DNA of 64,000 bases. Source: Sphingomonas montana. GTDB taxonomy: Bacteria; Pseudomonadota; Alphaproteobacteria; Sphingomonadales; Sphingomonadaceae. Positions 44,526 through 53,910 of the stretch are shown in pieces. Made by a program: the position numbers and the translations under genes. Positions within the stretch are counted from its first letter, which is position 1, and every line of letters begins with the position of its first letter. The stretch lies in contig NZ_MOLY01000029.1 in NCBI RefSeq assembly GCF_001956315.1, forward strand, positions 32,470 to 96,469, read 5' to 3'. Under the pieces are notes generated by a model. That model ran no database searches, was not told the origin of the DNA, and was given only the letters and a program-made list of their open reading frames with translations.

Positions 44526-45452
44526 TCAAGCGCCGTTGAATACCGTACCGCTGCGTGGCCGTTCATCGACATGGAGACTGAAGATGTCCGGCCGGGAGTA
44601 ATGACCGACCACGTCGAGGTCGTAGCGGGCTCGGATCAGTTCGGCCGTATCGATTTCAGCGGTCAGCAGGTCCGTCCCGCCCACCATCGGCCCGGCCAGC
44701 ACGTCGCCCAGCGGGCCGACGATCATGCTGCCGCCGCCGATCAGCGGTCGATCATCGTCCCAATGATCGACCGTTACACCCAGTTCGGCGGGGGTAGGCT
44801 GCACCTGGCAGCAGCTGATGACGAAACAGCGTCCCTCATGCGCGATATGCCGCATGGAGCTGCGCCACACATCGCGTTCATCCACCGTCGGCGCGCACCA
44901 GATCTCCACGCCCTTGGCGTACATCGCGGTGCGGAACAGCGGCATGTGGTTTTCCCAGCAGATCGCCGCGCCCAGCTTGCCGGCCGCGCTATCCACCACC
45001 GGCATCGTCGAGCCGTCGCCCTGCGACCAGATCAGGCGCTCGGTGCCGGTCGGCATCAGCTTGCGGTGCTTGGCGACGATACCGCGTTCCGGTTCGATGA
45101 AGACCGCGGTGCAGAACAAGGACGATCCGGCCCGCTCGATCACGCCGAGCACCAGCGTCGCACCGGTGCGGCTGCTCAGCCCGGCGAGTTCGGCCAGCTC
45201 CGGCCCATCCATATCGACCGCATTGTCATAATAGCGGGCAAAGGTTTCACGCCCCTCCGGCATCCGGAAACCCAGCCGGGTGCCGAAATGCTCCCCCTTG
45301 GGATAGCCGCCGAGTAACGCCTCCGGCATGACGACAAGGCAGGCACCCGACGCGGCAATGCGATCCTCGAACGCGATGATATTGTCGACGGTGGCTTGCT
45401 TGCCAGCGTAATCAGATCCGATTTGGAGGGCGGCGACAGTCATCTTGCTCAT
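44526..45452 (-). CDS. Nitrilase / carbon-nitrogen hydrolase
   Basis: 308 residues of the nitrilase superfamily, branch 1 by appearance. The triad is Glu44 ([14 protein letters not shown]), Lys131 ([13 protein letters not shown]) and Cys165 ([15 protein letters not shown]). The family hydrolyses nitriles to acids and ammonia in the cytoplasm; ALLGGYPKG and CWENHMPL are typical of true nitrilases rather than amidases. ATG 45452 is preceded by GAGG at a good distance. No aldoxime dehydratase or transporter is adjacent, so the natural substrate is unknown. Confidence 0.92.
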   Translation of the reverse strand: MSKMTVAALQIGSDYAGKQATVDNIIAFEDRIAASGACLVVMPEALLGGYPKGEHFGTRLGFRMPEGRETFARYYDNAVDMDGPELAELAGLSSRTGATLVLGVIERAGSSLFCTAVFIEPERGIVAKHRKLMPTGTERLIWSQGDGSTMPVVDSAAGKLGAAICWENHMPLFRTAMYAKGVEIWCAPTVDERDVWRSSMRHIAHEGRCFVISCCQVQPTPAELGVTVDHWDDDRPLIGGGSMIVGPLGDVLAGPMVGGTDLLTAEIDTAELIRARYDLDVVGHYSRPDIFSLHVDERPRSGTVFNGA

Positions 45453-45742
45453 GACCGCCTCGTTAAGGACTTTTACCGTTCACGGAAAGCCGGCCGGTCA
45501 TTCTTCTCATTCCCGATCATTATGCAAAGTGCTGGCAGATCGGGATATAGAGGTTCGCCGGCAGATGCAGATTTCTGCCATCATGGTCGCGCCGATTTCG
45601 TCGTCATGGTCGGGTCGTGATGACCGGGCCTCGCTCCGTCGGGTGGCGACATGATCGACGGGGCGTCATCCCAGGCCGGGAGCAGCCGATCGACCCGGCT
45701 CGTCGTGCGCGTCGCCACCTTAGAACAGTGCATCGTCCGTTG

Positions 45743-47314
45743 TCAGCGGCTGCCCGGACGTTGGCGCCCGAGAAAAAACATGCCGGCGGCGAGGCCGACG
45801 CCGATCCCCATCGCGGCGACCGATACCCGCGTCTTCGACAGGCGCCCGTCCGACCGGTGCAGATGGGGGCGCAGGTTCTCAAGCAGCGCCCGGCGGGCCG
45901 ACAGCGCCTCGAACATCTCGCCCGGGCCTTCGGGATCGAGAATCTTGTTATCGGCAAGCCATGTGCGCACGCCGTCGAGGTCGGGCTCTTCGTAGGGGCG
46001 AAGCGAGCGGCCGTCGTTGCGCAACCGTTCGATCGTCGCGATGATCGACCCGGTTTCGGCGATCATCGCCGCCACCACCTCCGGCGTGCTGCCAAGATGT
46101 TCGGCAAGCAGCCCGTTCCGAAGGCCCGCTATCGTCGCGCGTTCGTCCGCATTGCCGTCTTGCGCCGCGTCGATGACAACGTCGCATTCGGTGTCGAGCC
46201 GAAGTGAGCGATTGTTGAAGTTCGACGAACCGACGCGCAGCACCTCGTCATCGATCACCGTGACCTTGGCATGGACATAGATCGGTTTCCCACCGCAGGT
46301 GAACGGATGGTAAAGCCGAAGGCGGCCATGCGGGTCCTTCTCACGCAGCGCCTCGACCAGTCTTGCGCGTGCCGAGTCCATCGCGATCGGCTCCAGCCAC
46401 CCCTCCGCGGTGGTCGGATGGACGATCACGAACTCCGGACCGTCGGGTTCGGCCAGTCGCTTGCCGATCGCCTCGGCCACGCGGCGCGATGCGAAATACT
46501 GGCTCTCGGCGTAGAACAGGCGCTTCGTCCGCGCGATCAGATCGACATAGAGCGCCTCGATCTCGTGACGCGAGGCCTGTTTCGCCATCTCCGGGACGGT
46601 CAGCGAAATGCCGACTTGAACGTCGGTAAAATCCGGGGAGACATGTTCCGGCCAGCAGTCGGTAGCGTTCTGTACGGGCTGCATCGCTGCGCCACCCGAC
46701 GCCGCCCACCGAAGCCGGCACATATCGCCAAGCGCCTTGGCGACCGGTCCTTGCAACATGGTCGTCGCATCGTGCCAGGGGCCGTAAGCCGCGCCATCTG
46801 GCTCCAGCCTGCGCGGTTCGTCGTCCGCATGGTCGCGCGTATCCCAGCGGTCGACCGTCATGTCGATCCCGCCGCAGAAAGCCACGTCGTCGTCGATCAC
46901 GACGACCTTCTGGTGATGGGAGCCTGCGGGCGGATGATGTGCGTCGAGACGAAGATGGATCTGCGGATCCCTGATCCACCGCACCAGCCGGATCAGCGTC
47001 TGGGCATGAAACAGCGTCTTGATCGCGCCGGTATCCCATCGGAGGATGTGGACCTGCAGGCCCGGTGTGCGCCGGACGAGCCAGCTGACGAAGCTGCCGA
47101 CCCGTTCGGGGCCGCCATCGTCCGCGTCACCGCCGAAGCGGATCCGGGCGTCGAAATCCCAGCCGACCAGAACGATCTGTGTTCTGGCCTTCATCATCGC
47201 TGCACGGGCCGCTTTAAAATAATCGTCGGCGTCGATGATGACCGACGCTTGGGACGCGTGTTCGATCCGCCAGCAATTATAGCCTGGTTTCAGCAAGGGT
47301 TCGCGGTCGGTCAT
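45743..47314 (-). CDS. Phospholipase D-like protein with two HKD motifs
   Basis: 523 residues. HKD motif one is SHHQKVVVIDDDVAFCGG (His134, Lys136, Asp141); motif two is IYVHAKVTVIDDEVLRVGSSNFNNRS in the second half. A C-terminal hydrophobic segment (VSVAAMGIGVGLAAGMFFLG) should anchor it in the membrane. Candidate activities are cardiolipin synthesis or phospholipid cleavage; bacterial proteins of this length with an extended C-terminus are usually called PLD-like. A divergent YihY membrane protein starts 96 bases away. Confidence 0.9.
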   Translation of the reverse strand: MTDREPLLKPGYNCWRIEHASQASVIIDADDYFKAARAAMMKARTQIVLVGWDFDARIRFGGDADDGGPERVGSFVSWLVRRTPGLQVHILRWDTGAIKTLFHAQTLIRLVRWIRDPQIHLRLDAHHPPAGSHHQKVVVIDDDVAFCGGIDMTVDRWDTRDHADDEPRRLEPDGAAYGPWHDATTMLQGPVAKALGDMCRLRWAASGGAAMQPVQNATDCWPEHVSPDFTDVQVGISLTVPEMAKQASRHEIEALYVDLIARTKRLFYAESQYFASRRVAEAIGKRLAEPDGPEFVIVHPTTAEGWLEPIAMDSARARLVEALREKDPHGRLRLYHPFTCGGKPIYVHAKVTVIDDEVLRVGSSNFNNRSLRLDTECDVVIDAAQDGNADERATIAGLRNGLLAEHLGSTPEVVAAMIAETGSIIATIERLRNDGRSLRPYEEPDLDGVRTWLADNKILDPEGPGEMFEALSARRALLENLRPHLHRSDGRLSKTRVSVAAMGIGVGLAAGMFFLGRQRPGSR

Positions 47315-47410
47315 GCCGGTTTCATCGCAGGCCCGAGGCCATCCGCCAAGCCGGCTGCCAATTTTTCCTCGAATCCCGCCTATTCTCGCACCGGTCCGGA
47401 ACCGAAGGGC

Positions 47411-48499
47411 ATGGGCGAATGTCCTGCCGGGGTGAAACCGCGCAGCAGCCTTCCGACAAGGATATTCCCGCTGCGCGCGTTGAGCGGCTATGTTCGGCGG
47501 CTACATGCCATCTGGGTCGGTGTCCGTGACACGCCGTCGCGGGGGCAGGACTCGCGGTGGCCGTGGGAGATACCGTTCGCCGGTTGGCTGGACGTCCTGG
47601 TCCGAACCCGCCGCAAGACATTCGAGGAGCATCTGACGCTGCTGGCATCCGGGATCGCCTATCAGGCTTTTCTGACGCTGGTTCCCGCCGTGGTCGCGAT
47701 CGCGCTGATCTACGGCATGATCGCCGAACCGGCGCGGGTCGCGCGAGATATGGCCGCGTTGATCGACATCGTGCCGGGCGGGGGGCAGGCGCTGTTGACG
47801 GAACGGCTGATCAGCGGGATGGGGTCGCGGCGGCGCGACCTGATCGGTATCGCCTCGACCGTGCTGCTGACGCTCTATACCGCTGCGCTGTTCGCGCGGT
47901 CGGTCATGGCGGCGATGAACATCGTCTATCACCAGTCACGCCGGCCGAGGTTCCTGAAGCGTTGGGCGGTTGCCGCGGCGATTGCGATCTCCGGGGGGCT
48001 GTTCATGCTGATGGCACTGTGCGGCATCGCGCTGCTCGGTTATGTCCAGACGCTGCTGCCGAACGGTACGCCGCTGCTCTGGAGTGCCGTGCGGATCGGT
48101 TTCTGGACGGCGATGGCGGCCGCCGCCGGGGCCGGTTTCATGCTTATCTACCGCTATGCGCCGGCGCGCGCCGACGCGCGCTGGGCCTGGTGCGTGCCTG
48201 GTGCGCTGGCGGCCACGCTGTTGTGGCTGGCCGCGACATACGGCTTCGGCGTCTATGTCGCCAATTTCGCGCGGTACGATGCCACCTACGGATCGCTGGC
48301 GGCGGTCGTCGTGCTGCAGGTGTGGATGTTCCTCTCGGCGGTCTCGCTGCTGCTCGGCGCCCGGCTCAATGTCGAACTCGAACTGCAGACGATGCTCGAC
48401 ACGACGACCGGCACACCCATGCCGATCGGCCAGCGTGGTGCGACCGCCGCGGACAGGGTGGAGGCCGGAACCCTATCGTCGCAGCAGAACGACACGTGA
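47411..48499 (+). CDS. YihY/BrkB family inner-membrane protein
   Basis: About 362 residues with six membrane helices and the family pattern FEEHLTLLASGIAYQAFLTLVPAVVAIALIYGM, MGSRRRDLIGIASTVLLTLYTAALFARSVMAAMNIVY, and a C-terminal FGVYVANFARYDATYGSLAAVVVLQVWMFLSAVSLLLGARLNVELE. Once labelled ribonuclease BN, the family is now thought to be transport- or envelope-related, function unknown. ATG 47411 is used; the frame is open far upstream only because it lies antisense to the PLD gene. GTG 47432 is another option. Confidence 0.85.
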   Translation: MGECPAGVKPRSSLPTRIFPLRALSGYVRRLHAIWVGVRDTPSRGQDSRWPWEIPFAGWLDVLVRTRRKTFEEHLTLLASGIAYQAFLTLVPAVVAIALIYGMIAEPARVARDMAALIDIVPGGGQALLTERLISGMGSRRRDLIGIASTVLLTLYTAALFARSVMAAMNIVYHQSRRPRFLKRWAVAAAIAISGGLFMLMALCGIALLGYVQTLLPNGTPLLWSAVRIGFWTAMAAAAGAGFMLIYRYAPARADARWAWCVPGALAATLLWLAATYGFGVYVANFARYDATYGSLAAVVVLQVWMFLSAVSLLLGARLNVELELQTMLDTTTGTPMPIGQRGATAADRVEAGTLSSQQNDT

Positions 48500-48877
48500 C
48501 GTCGCCGATCGGTACGCTGTCCGTGGCGGGCATCGTCATCCTCGCAGTGGCTGCGGTGACGGGCGGACCGAGATGGCGCTCGCTGCGGTCTGGTTCGATC
48601 TGCCGGTCCGGGCGCTCGACAGCTGCATCCTGACCCCGTTCTGTTTGCTGCGCAGATTCTGCTGGCCATGGTCTTCGACCTGAGGGCTCTGGCCTTCGCG
48701 CTGGCGGCGGTGACGATCACGGAGGTGCTGCGCGAACCGGCGGTAGCTGCCCGACCAGGCGGGATCGGCGGAGATGGCGCCGCGATGATTGCGCGGATGT
48801 AATGTCCGCCACAGGCGGCGCTCATGATTCCGGCCCAGGAAGGGGGTAACCCCAACCCGAAAGCAAGGACCAGCAGC
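48500..48877. other. Intergenic stretch between yihY-like and degP-like genes
   Basis: About 380 bases without a clear gene. A 44-codon frame at 48668-48802 (MVFDLRALAFALAAVTITEV onwards) has a hydrophobic start but no ribosome binding site and was not accepted as a gene. No hairpin with a T-tract was noted. Confidence 0.35.
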
Positions 48878-50089
48878 ATGGCCGCCAAGCGTCGCCTGAC
48901 CATACGCCCGATGATCGCCGCCGTGGCCCTCGGCGGCACCGCGATCGCCGGGATCGCCGGCGGGGCGATCGCCGCCGACCAGGGGCATGCCGGGGCCGTG
49001 GAACGGTTCGTGGCATCCGGCCCTGCCGCCGTCGCATCGACGGGCGTGCACGCATCGCTGTCCGACATGGTCGAGGCTGTCGGCCCGAGCGTCGTACAGA
49101 TCCAGGTAAAGCCGGCGGCGGAGCAGCAGCCGGGCATGCCGATGCAGTTCGGTTCGGGCGCCGACGAACTGTCGGAGCGGCTGGGGCAGCTGTTCGGTTT
49201 CGCCGTGCCGGACGGGGGCGGCCGGCCGGAGCGGCCGGAACAGCCGCAGGGCGGGCGCGGTGCGCTCGGTTCCGGCTTCATCGTCGACGCATCGGGGCTG
49301 GTCATCACCAACAACCATGTGGTGGAAGGGGCCGACCGGGTGACCGTCCAGATGTTCGACGGGCGGGAATTTGCCGGGCGGGTGCTGGGGCGCGATCCCA
49401 AGATCGACGTCGCGGTCGTGCAGATCGAGGGGCGGGGCAGGTTCACGCCGATCAAGTGGGGCGACAGCGATCATATCCGCGTGGGCGACAGCGTGTTCGC
49501 GGTCGGCAGCCCGTTCGGGCTCGGCAATACGGTGACGTCGGGGATCGTGTCCGCCCGCGGGCGCGAGATCGGCGCAGGGCCCTATGACGATTTCCTGCAG
49601 GTCGATGCCGCGATCAACAGCGGTAACTCGGGCGGCCCGCTGTTCGATGGCGCGGGCCGGGTGGTCGGCGTCAATACCGCGATCTTCTCGCCCAGCGGCG
49701 GCAATGTCGGGATCGGCTTTGCGATCCCGGCCAAGATGGCCCGGCAGGTGGCGCAACAGATCGCCCAGACCGGACATGTGTCGCGCGGCCGGATCGGCGT
49801 GGCGTTGCAGGACGTGACGCCGGACATTGCCCGCGCGATGGGGCTGGACGCCACCAAGGGCGCGCTGATCGCGCAGGTCGAGGACAACGGCACGGCGGCG
49901 CGGTCCGGCATGCGGCGCGGTGACATCGTGCGGCGCTTCGGAGCCCGGCCGATCGACAATGGCCGCGACCTAGCGCGTGCGGTGGCTGACGCGCGGATCG
50001 GGTCCAGCGTGCCGACGCAGGTGATCCGCGACGGCCGGCAGGTGTCGATCGACCTGCGGATCGCGGGCGAAGCATCCGCGCGGTCGTGA
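48878..50089 (+). CDS. DegP/HtrA-type periplasmic serine protease with one PDZ domain
   Basis: 403 residues. The N-terminal hydrophobic segment (PMIAAVALGGTAIAGIAGGAIA, 11-32) exports or anchors it. The trypsin-like domain has His147 (VITNNHVV), Asp177 (KIDVAVVQ) and Ser251 (INSGNSGGPL). One PDZ domain follows (GRIGVALQDVTPDIARAMGL onwards). A glycine/proline-rich loop at about 112-127 precedes the protease core. With a single PDZ it resembles DegS-like or short HtrA proteins. ATG 48878 has AGGA upstream. It sits directly before a two-component system, a common arrangement for envelope-stress proteases. Confidence 0.92.
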   Translation: MAAKRRLTIRPMIAAVALGGTAIAGIAGGAIAADQGHAGAVERFVASGPAAVASTGVHASLSDMVEAVGPSVVQIQVKPAAEQQPGMPMQFGSGADELSERLGQLFGFAVPDGGGRPERPEQPQGGRGALGSGFIVDASGLVITNNHVVEGADRVTVQMFDGREFAGRVLGRDPKIDVAVVQIEGRGRFTPIKWGDSDHIRVGDSVFAVGSPFGLGNTVTSGIVSARGREIGAGPYDDFLQVDAAINSGNSGGPLFDGAGRVVGVNTAIFSPSGGNVGIGFAIPAKMARQVAQQIAQTGHVSRGRIGVALQDVTPDIARAMGLDATKGALIAQVEDNGTAARSGMRRGDIVRRFGARPIDNGRDLARAVADARIGSSVPTQVIRDGRQVSIDLRIAGEASARS

Positions 50090-50169
50090 GCCGCCACGCC
50101 CGACAGGACGGAACCGCGGGGGTGGCGTACGCGTCCGCCCCCTGGAGCCCGGAGAGGAACGCACCCGTC

Positions 50170-50847
50170 GTGAAGCTGCTGATGATCGAGGACGATGCGC
50201 AGACCGCGGATTATGTGCGCCGCGGGCTGGCGGAGCTTGGCCATGCGACCGATCACGCCGCCACGGGGGTCGACGGGCTGACCGCGGCGATCGTCGGCCG
50301 GTACGATGCGATCATCCTGGACCGCAACCTGCCAGGGCTGGACGGACTGTCGGTGCTGAAGTCGCTGCGCGCGCAGGGCGACCGGACGCCGGTGCTGCTA
50401 CTGTCTGCGCTCGGGCAGGTGGACGACCGGATCGCGGGCCTGCGCGCGGGCGGCGACGATTATCTGCCCAAGCCCTTCGCGTTCGGGGAACTGATGGCGC
50501 GGATCGAGGCGATCGCGCGCCGCCACGGCGACGCCGACACGGGCGACGGCGTACGCCGGACGGGATCGCTGACGCTCGACCTGCTCGCCCGCACGGCCAC
50601 GCGCAACGGCCGGCGGATCGAGCTGCTGAACAAGGAATATCAACTGCTCGACTATCTGACCCGGCACGCGGGGCAGGTGGTGACGCGGACGATGCTGATC
50701 GAGGCGATCTGGGACTACAGCTTCGACCCCGGGACCAACATCGTCGACGTGCATGTCAGCCGGCTGCGCGCCAAGATCGACGGTGCGGGCGAGCCGCCGA
50801 TGATCCGCACGGTGCGGGGTGCCGGATATCGGCTGGACGCGGTCTGA
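50170..50847 (+). CDS. OmpR/PhoB-family response regulator
   Basis: 225 residues. The receiver begins KLLMIEDDAQTADYVRRGL with acidic pocket Glu/Asp and phospho-acceptor Asp51 (AIILDRNLPGLDGL), and the lysine in YLPKPFAFGEL. The winged-helix output domain includes RRIELLNKEYQLLDYLTRHAGQVVTRTMLIEAIW and NIVDVHVSRLRAKIDG. GTG 50170 is chosen because the receiver starts there; GGAGAGGAA lies 12-20 bases upstream. It is 80 bases after the DegP-type gene and one base before the kinase gene. It resembles CusR/CopR-type regulators; the signal is not known. Confidence 0.92.
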   Translation: MKLLMIEDDAQTADYVRRGLAELGHATDHAATGVDGLTAAIVGRYDAIILDRNLPGLDGLSVLKSLRAQGDRTPVLLLSALGQVDDRIAGLRAGGDDYLPKPFAFGELMARIEAIARRHGDADTGDGVRRTGSLTLDLLARTATRNGRRIELLNKEYQLLDYLTRHAGQVVTRTMLIEAIWDYSFDPGTNIVDVHVSRLRAKIDGAGEPPMIRTVRGAGYRLDAV

Positions 50848-50848
50848 G

Positions 50849-52213
50849 ATGCAACGCCTGCGACCGACGGCCGCGCTGCGCGGCGCGTTGTGGATCACGC
50901 TGATCGCGCTGATCGCGACCGGCACTGCGTTGACGGTGCAGTATGTGCAGACGGTGCGGTTGCTCGATGCGCGGGTGCAGGCGAGCGTCGATGACGAGGC
51001 GGCGGCGCTGATCGAACGTTATCAGGGGGCGGGGCCGCTGGCGGTGGTGCAGGCGGTGTCGCGCGCGGTAGAACGCCCGCGCGTCACCGATTTCATCTAC
51101 CTGATGACCGATGTTGCGGGACAGCCAGTCGCCGGCAATCTTGCCAGCTGGCCGGACGAGATCGACCGGACCGGTTACCGCACGTTCGACACGCAAATTT
51201 CCACAACACGCGGCACCATGGCAGAGCGGCAGGTCGCGGCGCGTACGGTCCTGCTCGGCGGCGACTACCGGTTGCTGGTCGGCAGCCTGTCCGACGACCG
51301 CCGCCTGCTGCACGACCGCTACGTGTCGGCATTGATCTGGTCGTTGCTGGCGACCGGCGTGATCGGACTGCTGTTCGGTTTCTGGTACAGCCGTCGCGGT
51401 CTCGCCTTCCTCGATGCGGCGAGTGCGGCGGGTGACCGTTTCCGCGCCGGGCACCTTGACGAGCGGCTGCCGGTGACGCGGCGCGGCGACGAGTATGATC
51501 GGCTGGCCGGAACGCTGAATCACGGCTTTGCCGAAATCGAGCGGCTGGTCGATACGCTGCGTACCGCCACCGATGCCCTGGCGCACGACCTGAAGACGCC
51601 GTTGACGCGGATCCGGTCGCGGATCGACCTGGCAGCGTTGCAGGGCGAGGCGAACGGCGTGGCGGGCGATATCCGCGCCGATCTCGATGCGTTGCTGCGC
51701 ACGATCGACGACACGCTACGGCTGGCGCGGGCCGAGACGACGATGGCGAGCGAGTTCGCACCGGTCGATCTGGCAGAGATCGTGCGCGAGGCTGGCGAAC
51801 TGTTCGAACCCGTGGCCGAGGATCGCGGGGTGACGCTGACGGTCAACGTCGTGCCGGCGCGCCTGGACGGGGTACGATCGCTGCTCGGGCAACTGGTCGC
51901 GAACCTGATCGACAATGCGGTGAAGTACAGCCCGGCGGGTGGCGCGGTGACGGTGTCGCTGACGGAAGCGGACGACGGGATCAGGCTCAGCGTCGCCGAT
52001 ACCGGGCCGGGCATTCCCGCCGACCAGCGTGAGCGGGTGCTGGCGCGGTTCGTGCGGCTCGACACCAGCCGACAGGCGGAGGGCAGCGGCCTGGGGCTCA
52101 GTATCGTGCAGGTGGCGGCGCGCGTCCACGGTGCGGTGCTATCGCTGGACGATAACCGCCCGGGACTGCGCGTGACCGTTCGGTTCAACGGCGACAACAC
52201 CCGGCGATCATAG
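50849..52213 (+). CDS. Sensor histidine kinase
   Basis: 454 residues. Two membrane helices (TLIALIATGTALTVQYVQT near the start and SALIWSLLATGVIGLLFGFWY near 165-185) flank a periplasmic sensor of about 130 residues. Then a HAMP linker, the HisKA dimerisation helix with the phospho-acceptor His in ALAHDLKTPLTRIRSR, and the ATPase with LIDNAVKYSP (N box), VADTGPGIPADQRERVLARF (G1/F box) and GSGLGLSIV (G2 box). It pairs with the response regulator 1 base upstream. The lack of known sensor motifs leaves its signal open; it may watch the envelope together with the nearby protease. Confidence 0.93.
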   Translation: MQRLRPTAALRGALWITLIALIATGTALTVQYVQTVRLLDARVQASVDDEAAALIERYQGAGPLAVVQAVSRAVERPRVTDFIYLMTDVAGQPVAGNLASWPDEIDRTGYRTFDTQISTTRGTMAERQVAARTVLLGGDYRLLVGSLSDDRRLLHDRYVSALIWSLLATGVIGLLFGFWYSRRGLAFLDAASAAGDRFRAGHLDERLPVTRRGDEYDRLAGTLNHGFAEIERLVDTLRTATDALAHDLKTPLTRIRSRIDLAALQGEANGVAGDIRADLDALLRTIDDTLRLARAETTMASEFAPVDLAEIVREAGELFEPVAEDRGVTLTVNVVPARLDGVRSLLGQLVANLIDNAVKYSPAGGAVTVSLTEADDGIRLSVADTGPGIPADQRERVLARFVRLDTSRQAEGSGLGLSIVQVAARVHGAVLSLDDNRPGLRVTVRFNGDNTRRS

Positions 52214-52947
52214 TTTTGGTGAGAAGGACAGGGGTGATGCGGATGCCTTTGGCCGCGTCAGCGCGGATATGCCCTGACCGGCCACGCCGCTTGAATTGCC
52301 TGATGTGTAAATTAAACACGAAATCAAGCGTGAACGCAGCCAGCGGTGTAGCGATTATGACTCGAAACATGAACTTATCCGGATCAGATGAATTTACGCG
52401 ATCAATAATGAGCGGAGTAGATCATACCCATTCGACCGTTACATCGGAATGTTCCGATACGAGCGCCCGAATGCTGTTCACAATTGATGCGCACGCGGAA
52501 TAATATGTTAACATCGACAGATCGGGGCGTCCATTTGCCACGAATGCGGAATATCGCCGCGAACTCCGGGCTGAGCCGGCTGAGGTCCTTGAAGCCGCGG
52601 TGTCACGCCGCCCGAGCCCGAGTAGCAAGACGATACCGGCTAGAACCGCCGGACGCAGGTCCACCGGCTCGGCGCCCGGGTTTGCCGAGCCGTCGGCCAG
52701 GGGGTTTTTAAGCGCACATACCATGCCGTCGCGGAGGAAGGCGTCACGTTCCGGCATATTGCTGAAGCGGTTGGTCGTCAGCTCGGCGTGCCGATGCAGT
52801 CCGTCTCGTGCGCGGGGCGTCTTCGACGGACGCCGACGGGCGATGGACCTGGTCGAACTGACGGTCCTTACGCTGGGCGAGCGGCGGCTGACCGGGCAGG
52901 GCGGGGGTTTATTCTCGCCAGCCTCCGGCGCGACGTCCCCGCCTGGA
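52214..52947. other. Long gene-poor stretch including an AT-rich patch
   Basis: About 730 bases between the kinase gene and the FNR-type gene, no gene accepted. The part 52290-52540 is visibly richer in A and T than the rest of the window and holds stop codons in all frames. A minus-strand frame there reads MLTYYSACASIVNSIRALVS before a stop at 52422-52424, a possible gene relic. The part 52540-52947 has only arginine-rich, shadow-like frames. Confidence 0.4.
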
Positions 52948-53658
52948 CTAGGCGGCCACCGCCCGCGCCTCGAGCGCGCCGGGGTCGGCGATCGTGATCG
53001 TACGACCGCCGGGGAGCCGGATGATTTCCGCATCCTTCAGGTTCGTCATCTGGCGGCTGACGGTTTCGATCGTCAGGCCGAGGATGTCGGCGATCTGGCC
53101 GCGCGAAAGCGGCAGGTCGAACGTGACCGGCCCGCCCATGGTACCCCTGCACCCGGTCGATGCGGTGCGCGATGCCATGTCCATCAGGAAGCCGGCGATC
53201 CTTTCGGCCGCCGACGTCCGGGCGAGCGTCAGCATCCGCGCGCGCGCCACGTTGAGCGCGGCGAGCGTCCGCTGCAGAAGCAGGCGCTCCATCCGTGCGT
53301 GATCGGTCAGCACGCGTTCGAACGCGGCGCGCGGGAAGACGCACAGTTCCGCGTCGGTCAGCGCGGTGATCGTGAAGTCGGCGCGGCCGGCATAGGGCTG
53401 CCCGACGAAATCGGCCGCGTAGAGCAGGCCGACAATCTGTTCGCGGCCGTCCTGGGTCGAGGCGACCAGCTTGAGCACGCCGGACAGCAGGTTGGCGCAG
53501 ATGATGCTCGTGTCGCCCGCCCAGATTACGGTTTCGCCGCGGCTCACGCTCTGTTTGCGGCCGATCGTGTTCAGCGCGGCCAGTTCGTCGTCCGTCAGGC
53601 TGCCGCACAGCGCTTCGTCGCGGACCGCGCAATCGGCACAGATCGTCGTCGTGAGCAT
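52948..53658 (-). CDS. FNR-type (Crp/Fnr family) oxygen-responsive regulator, first copy
   Basis: 236 residues. The N-terminus has cysteines 7, 10 and 18 (ICADCAVRDEALC), and a fourth is Cys106 (DAELCVFP), the pattern of Fe-S-sensing FNR/FnrL proteins. The HTH recognition helix reads LTIETVSRQMTNL with the Glu-x-x-Ser-Arg that reads TTGAT half-sites. ATG 53658 is chosen; a GTG at 53718 is in frame. It lies 105 bases after cydX on the same strand, across a hairpin, and likely regulates the cyd and hemN promoters, which carry FNR boxes. Confidence 0.93.
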   Translation of the reverse strand: MLTTTICADCAVRDEALCGSLTDDELAALNTIGRKQSVSRGETVIWAGDTSIICANLLSGVLKLVASTQDGREQIVGLLYAADFVGQPYAGRADFTITALTDAELCVFPRAAFERVLTDHARMERLLLQRTLAALNVARARMLTLARTSAAERIAGFLMDMASRTASTGCRGTMGGPVTFDLPLSRGQIADILGLTIETVSRQMTNLKDAEIIRLPGGRTITIADPGALEARAVAA

Positions 53659-53729
53659 GCCGCCGATATAGCCGCATCGCGGCGCAAATCGCGCATCAAT
53701 TCGCGTTGTCGCCGACACGGCCCCATAGG

Positions 53730-53757
53730 CCGCCCGGACCGGCAGCGTTCCGGGCGG
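53730..53757 (-). terminator. Hairpin between cydX and the FNR-type gene
   Basis: Arms CCGCCCGGA and TCCGGGCGG pair perfectly over 9 bases with a 10-base loop. It sits 6 bases after the cydX stop on the minus strand. No T-tract follows, so it may end, attenuate or protect the cydABX transcript. Confidence 0.5.
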
Positions 53758-53763
53758 TTGCCG

Positions 53764-53886
53764 TCACCGGTTTGCCGGCGCCTCCGCGTCGTCCTCGATC
53801 GGCAGATGGAATTCGTGCCAGATGCCGTTGAGGATGCCGAAGCCAACCGCGAGGCCGAGGCCCAGGACCCAAGTGAAATACCACAT
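53764..53886 (-). CDS. cydX: Cytochrome bd oxidase small subunit CydX
   Basis: 40-residue single-helix protein beginning MWYFTWVLGLGLAVGFGILN, followed by a charged tail (HEFHLPIEDDAEAP). The MWYF-W-LG-GLA pattern is diagnostic of CydX/CbdX, which stabilises the haem groups of cytochrome bd. It starts 24 bases after the cydB stop on the same strand. Confidence 0.95.
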   Translation of the reverse strand: MWYFTWVLGLGLAVGFGILNGIWHEFHLPIEDDAEAPANR

Positions 53887-53910
53887 GCTACATGCTCCAG
53901 ATCGGGCGGT

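Noticed and set aside
46271..47410. Upstream extension of the YihY frame
   Set aside because: It lies wholly antisense to the PLD-like gene and contains no family sequence before residue 381.
48668..48802. 44-codon ORF with a hydrophobic start
   Set aside because: No ribosome binding site, no family, no coupling to neighbours.
53685..53699. Possible FNR box before the first FNR-type gene (TTGATGCGCGATTTG on the minus strand)
   Set aside because: Only one good half-site; the second half and spacing do not fit TTGAT-N4-ATCAA.
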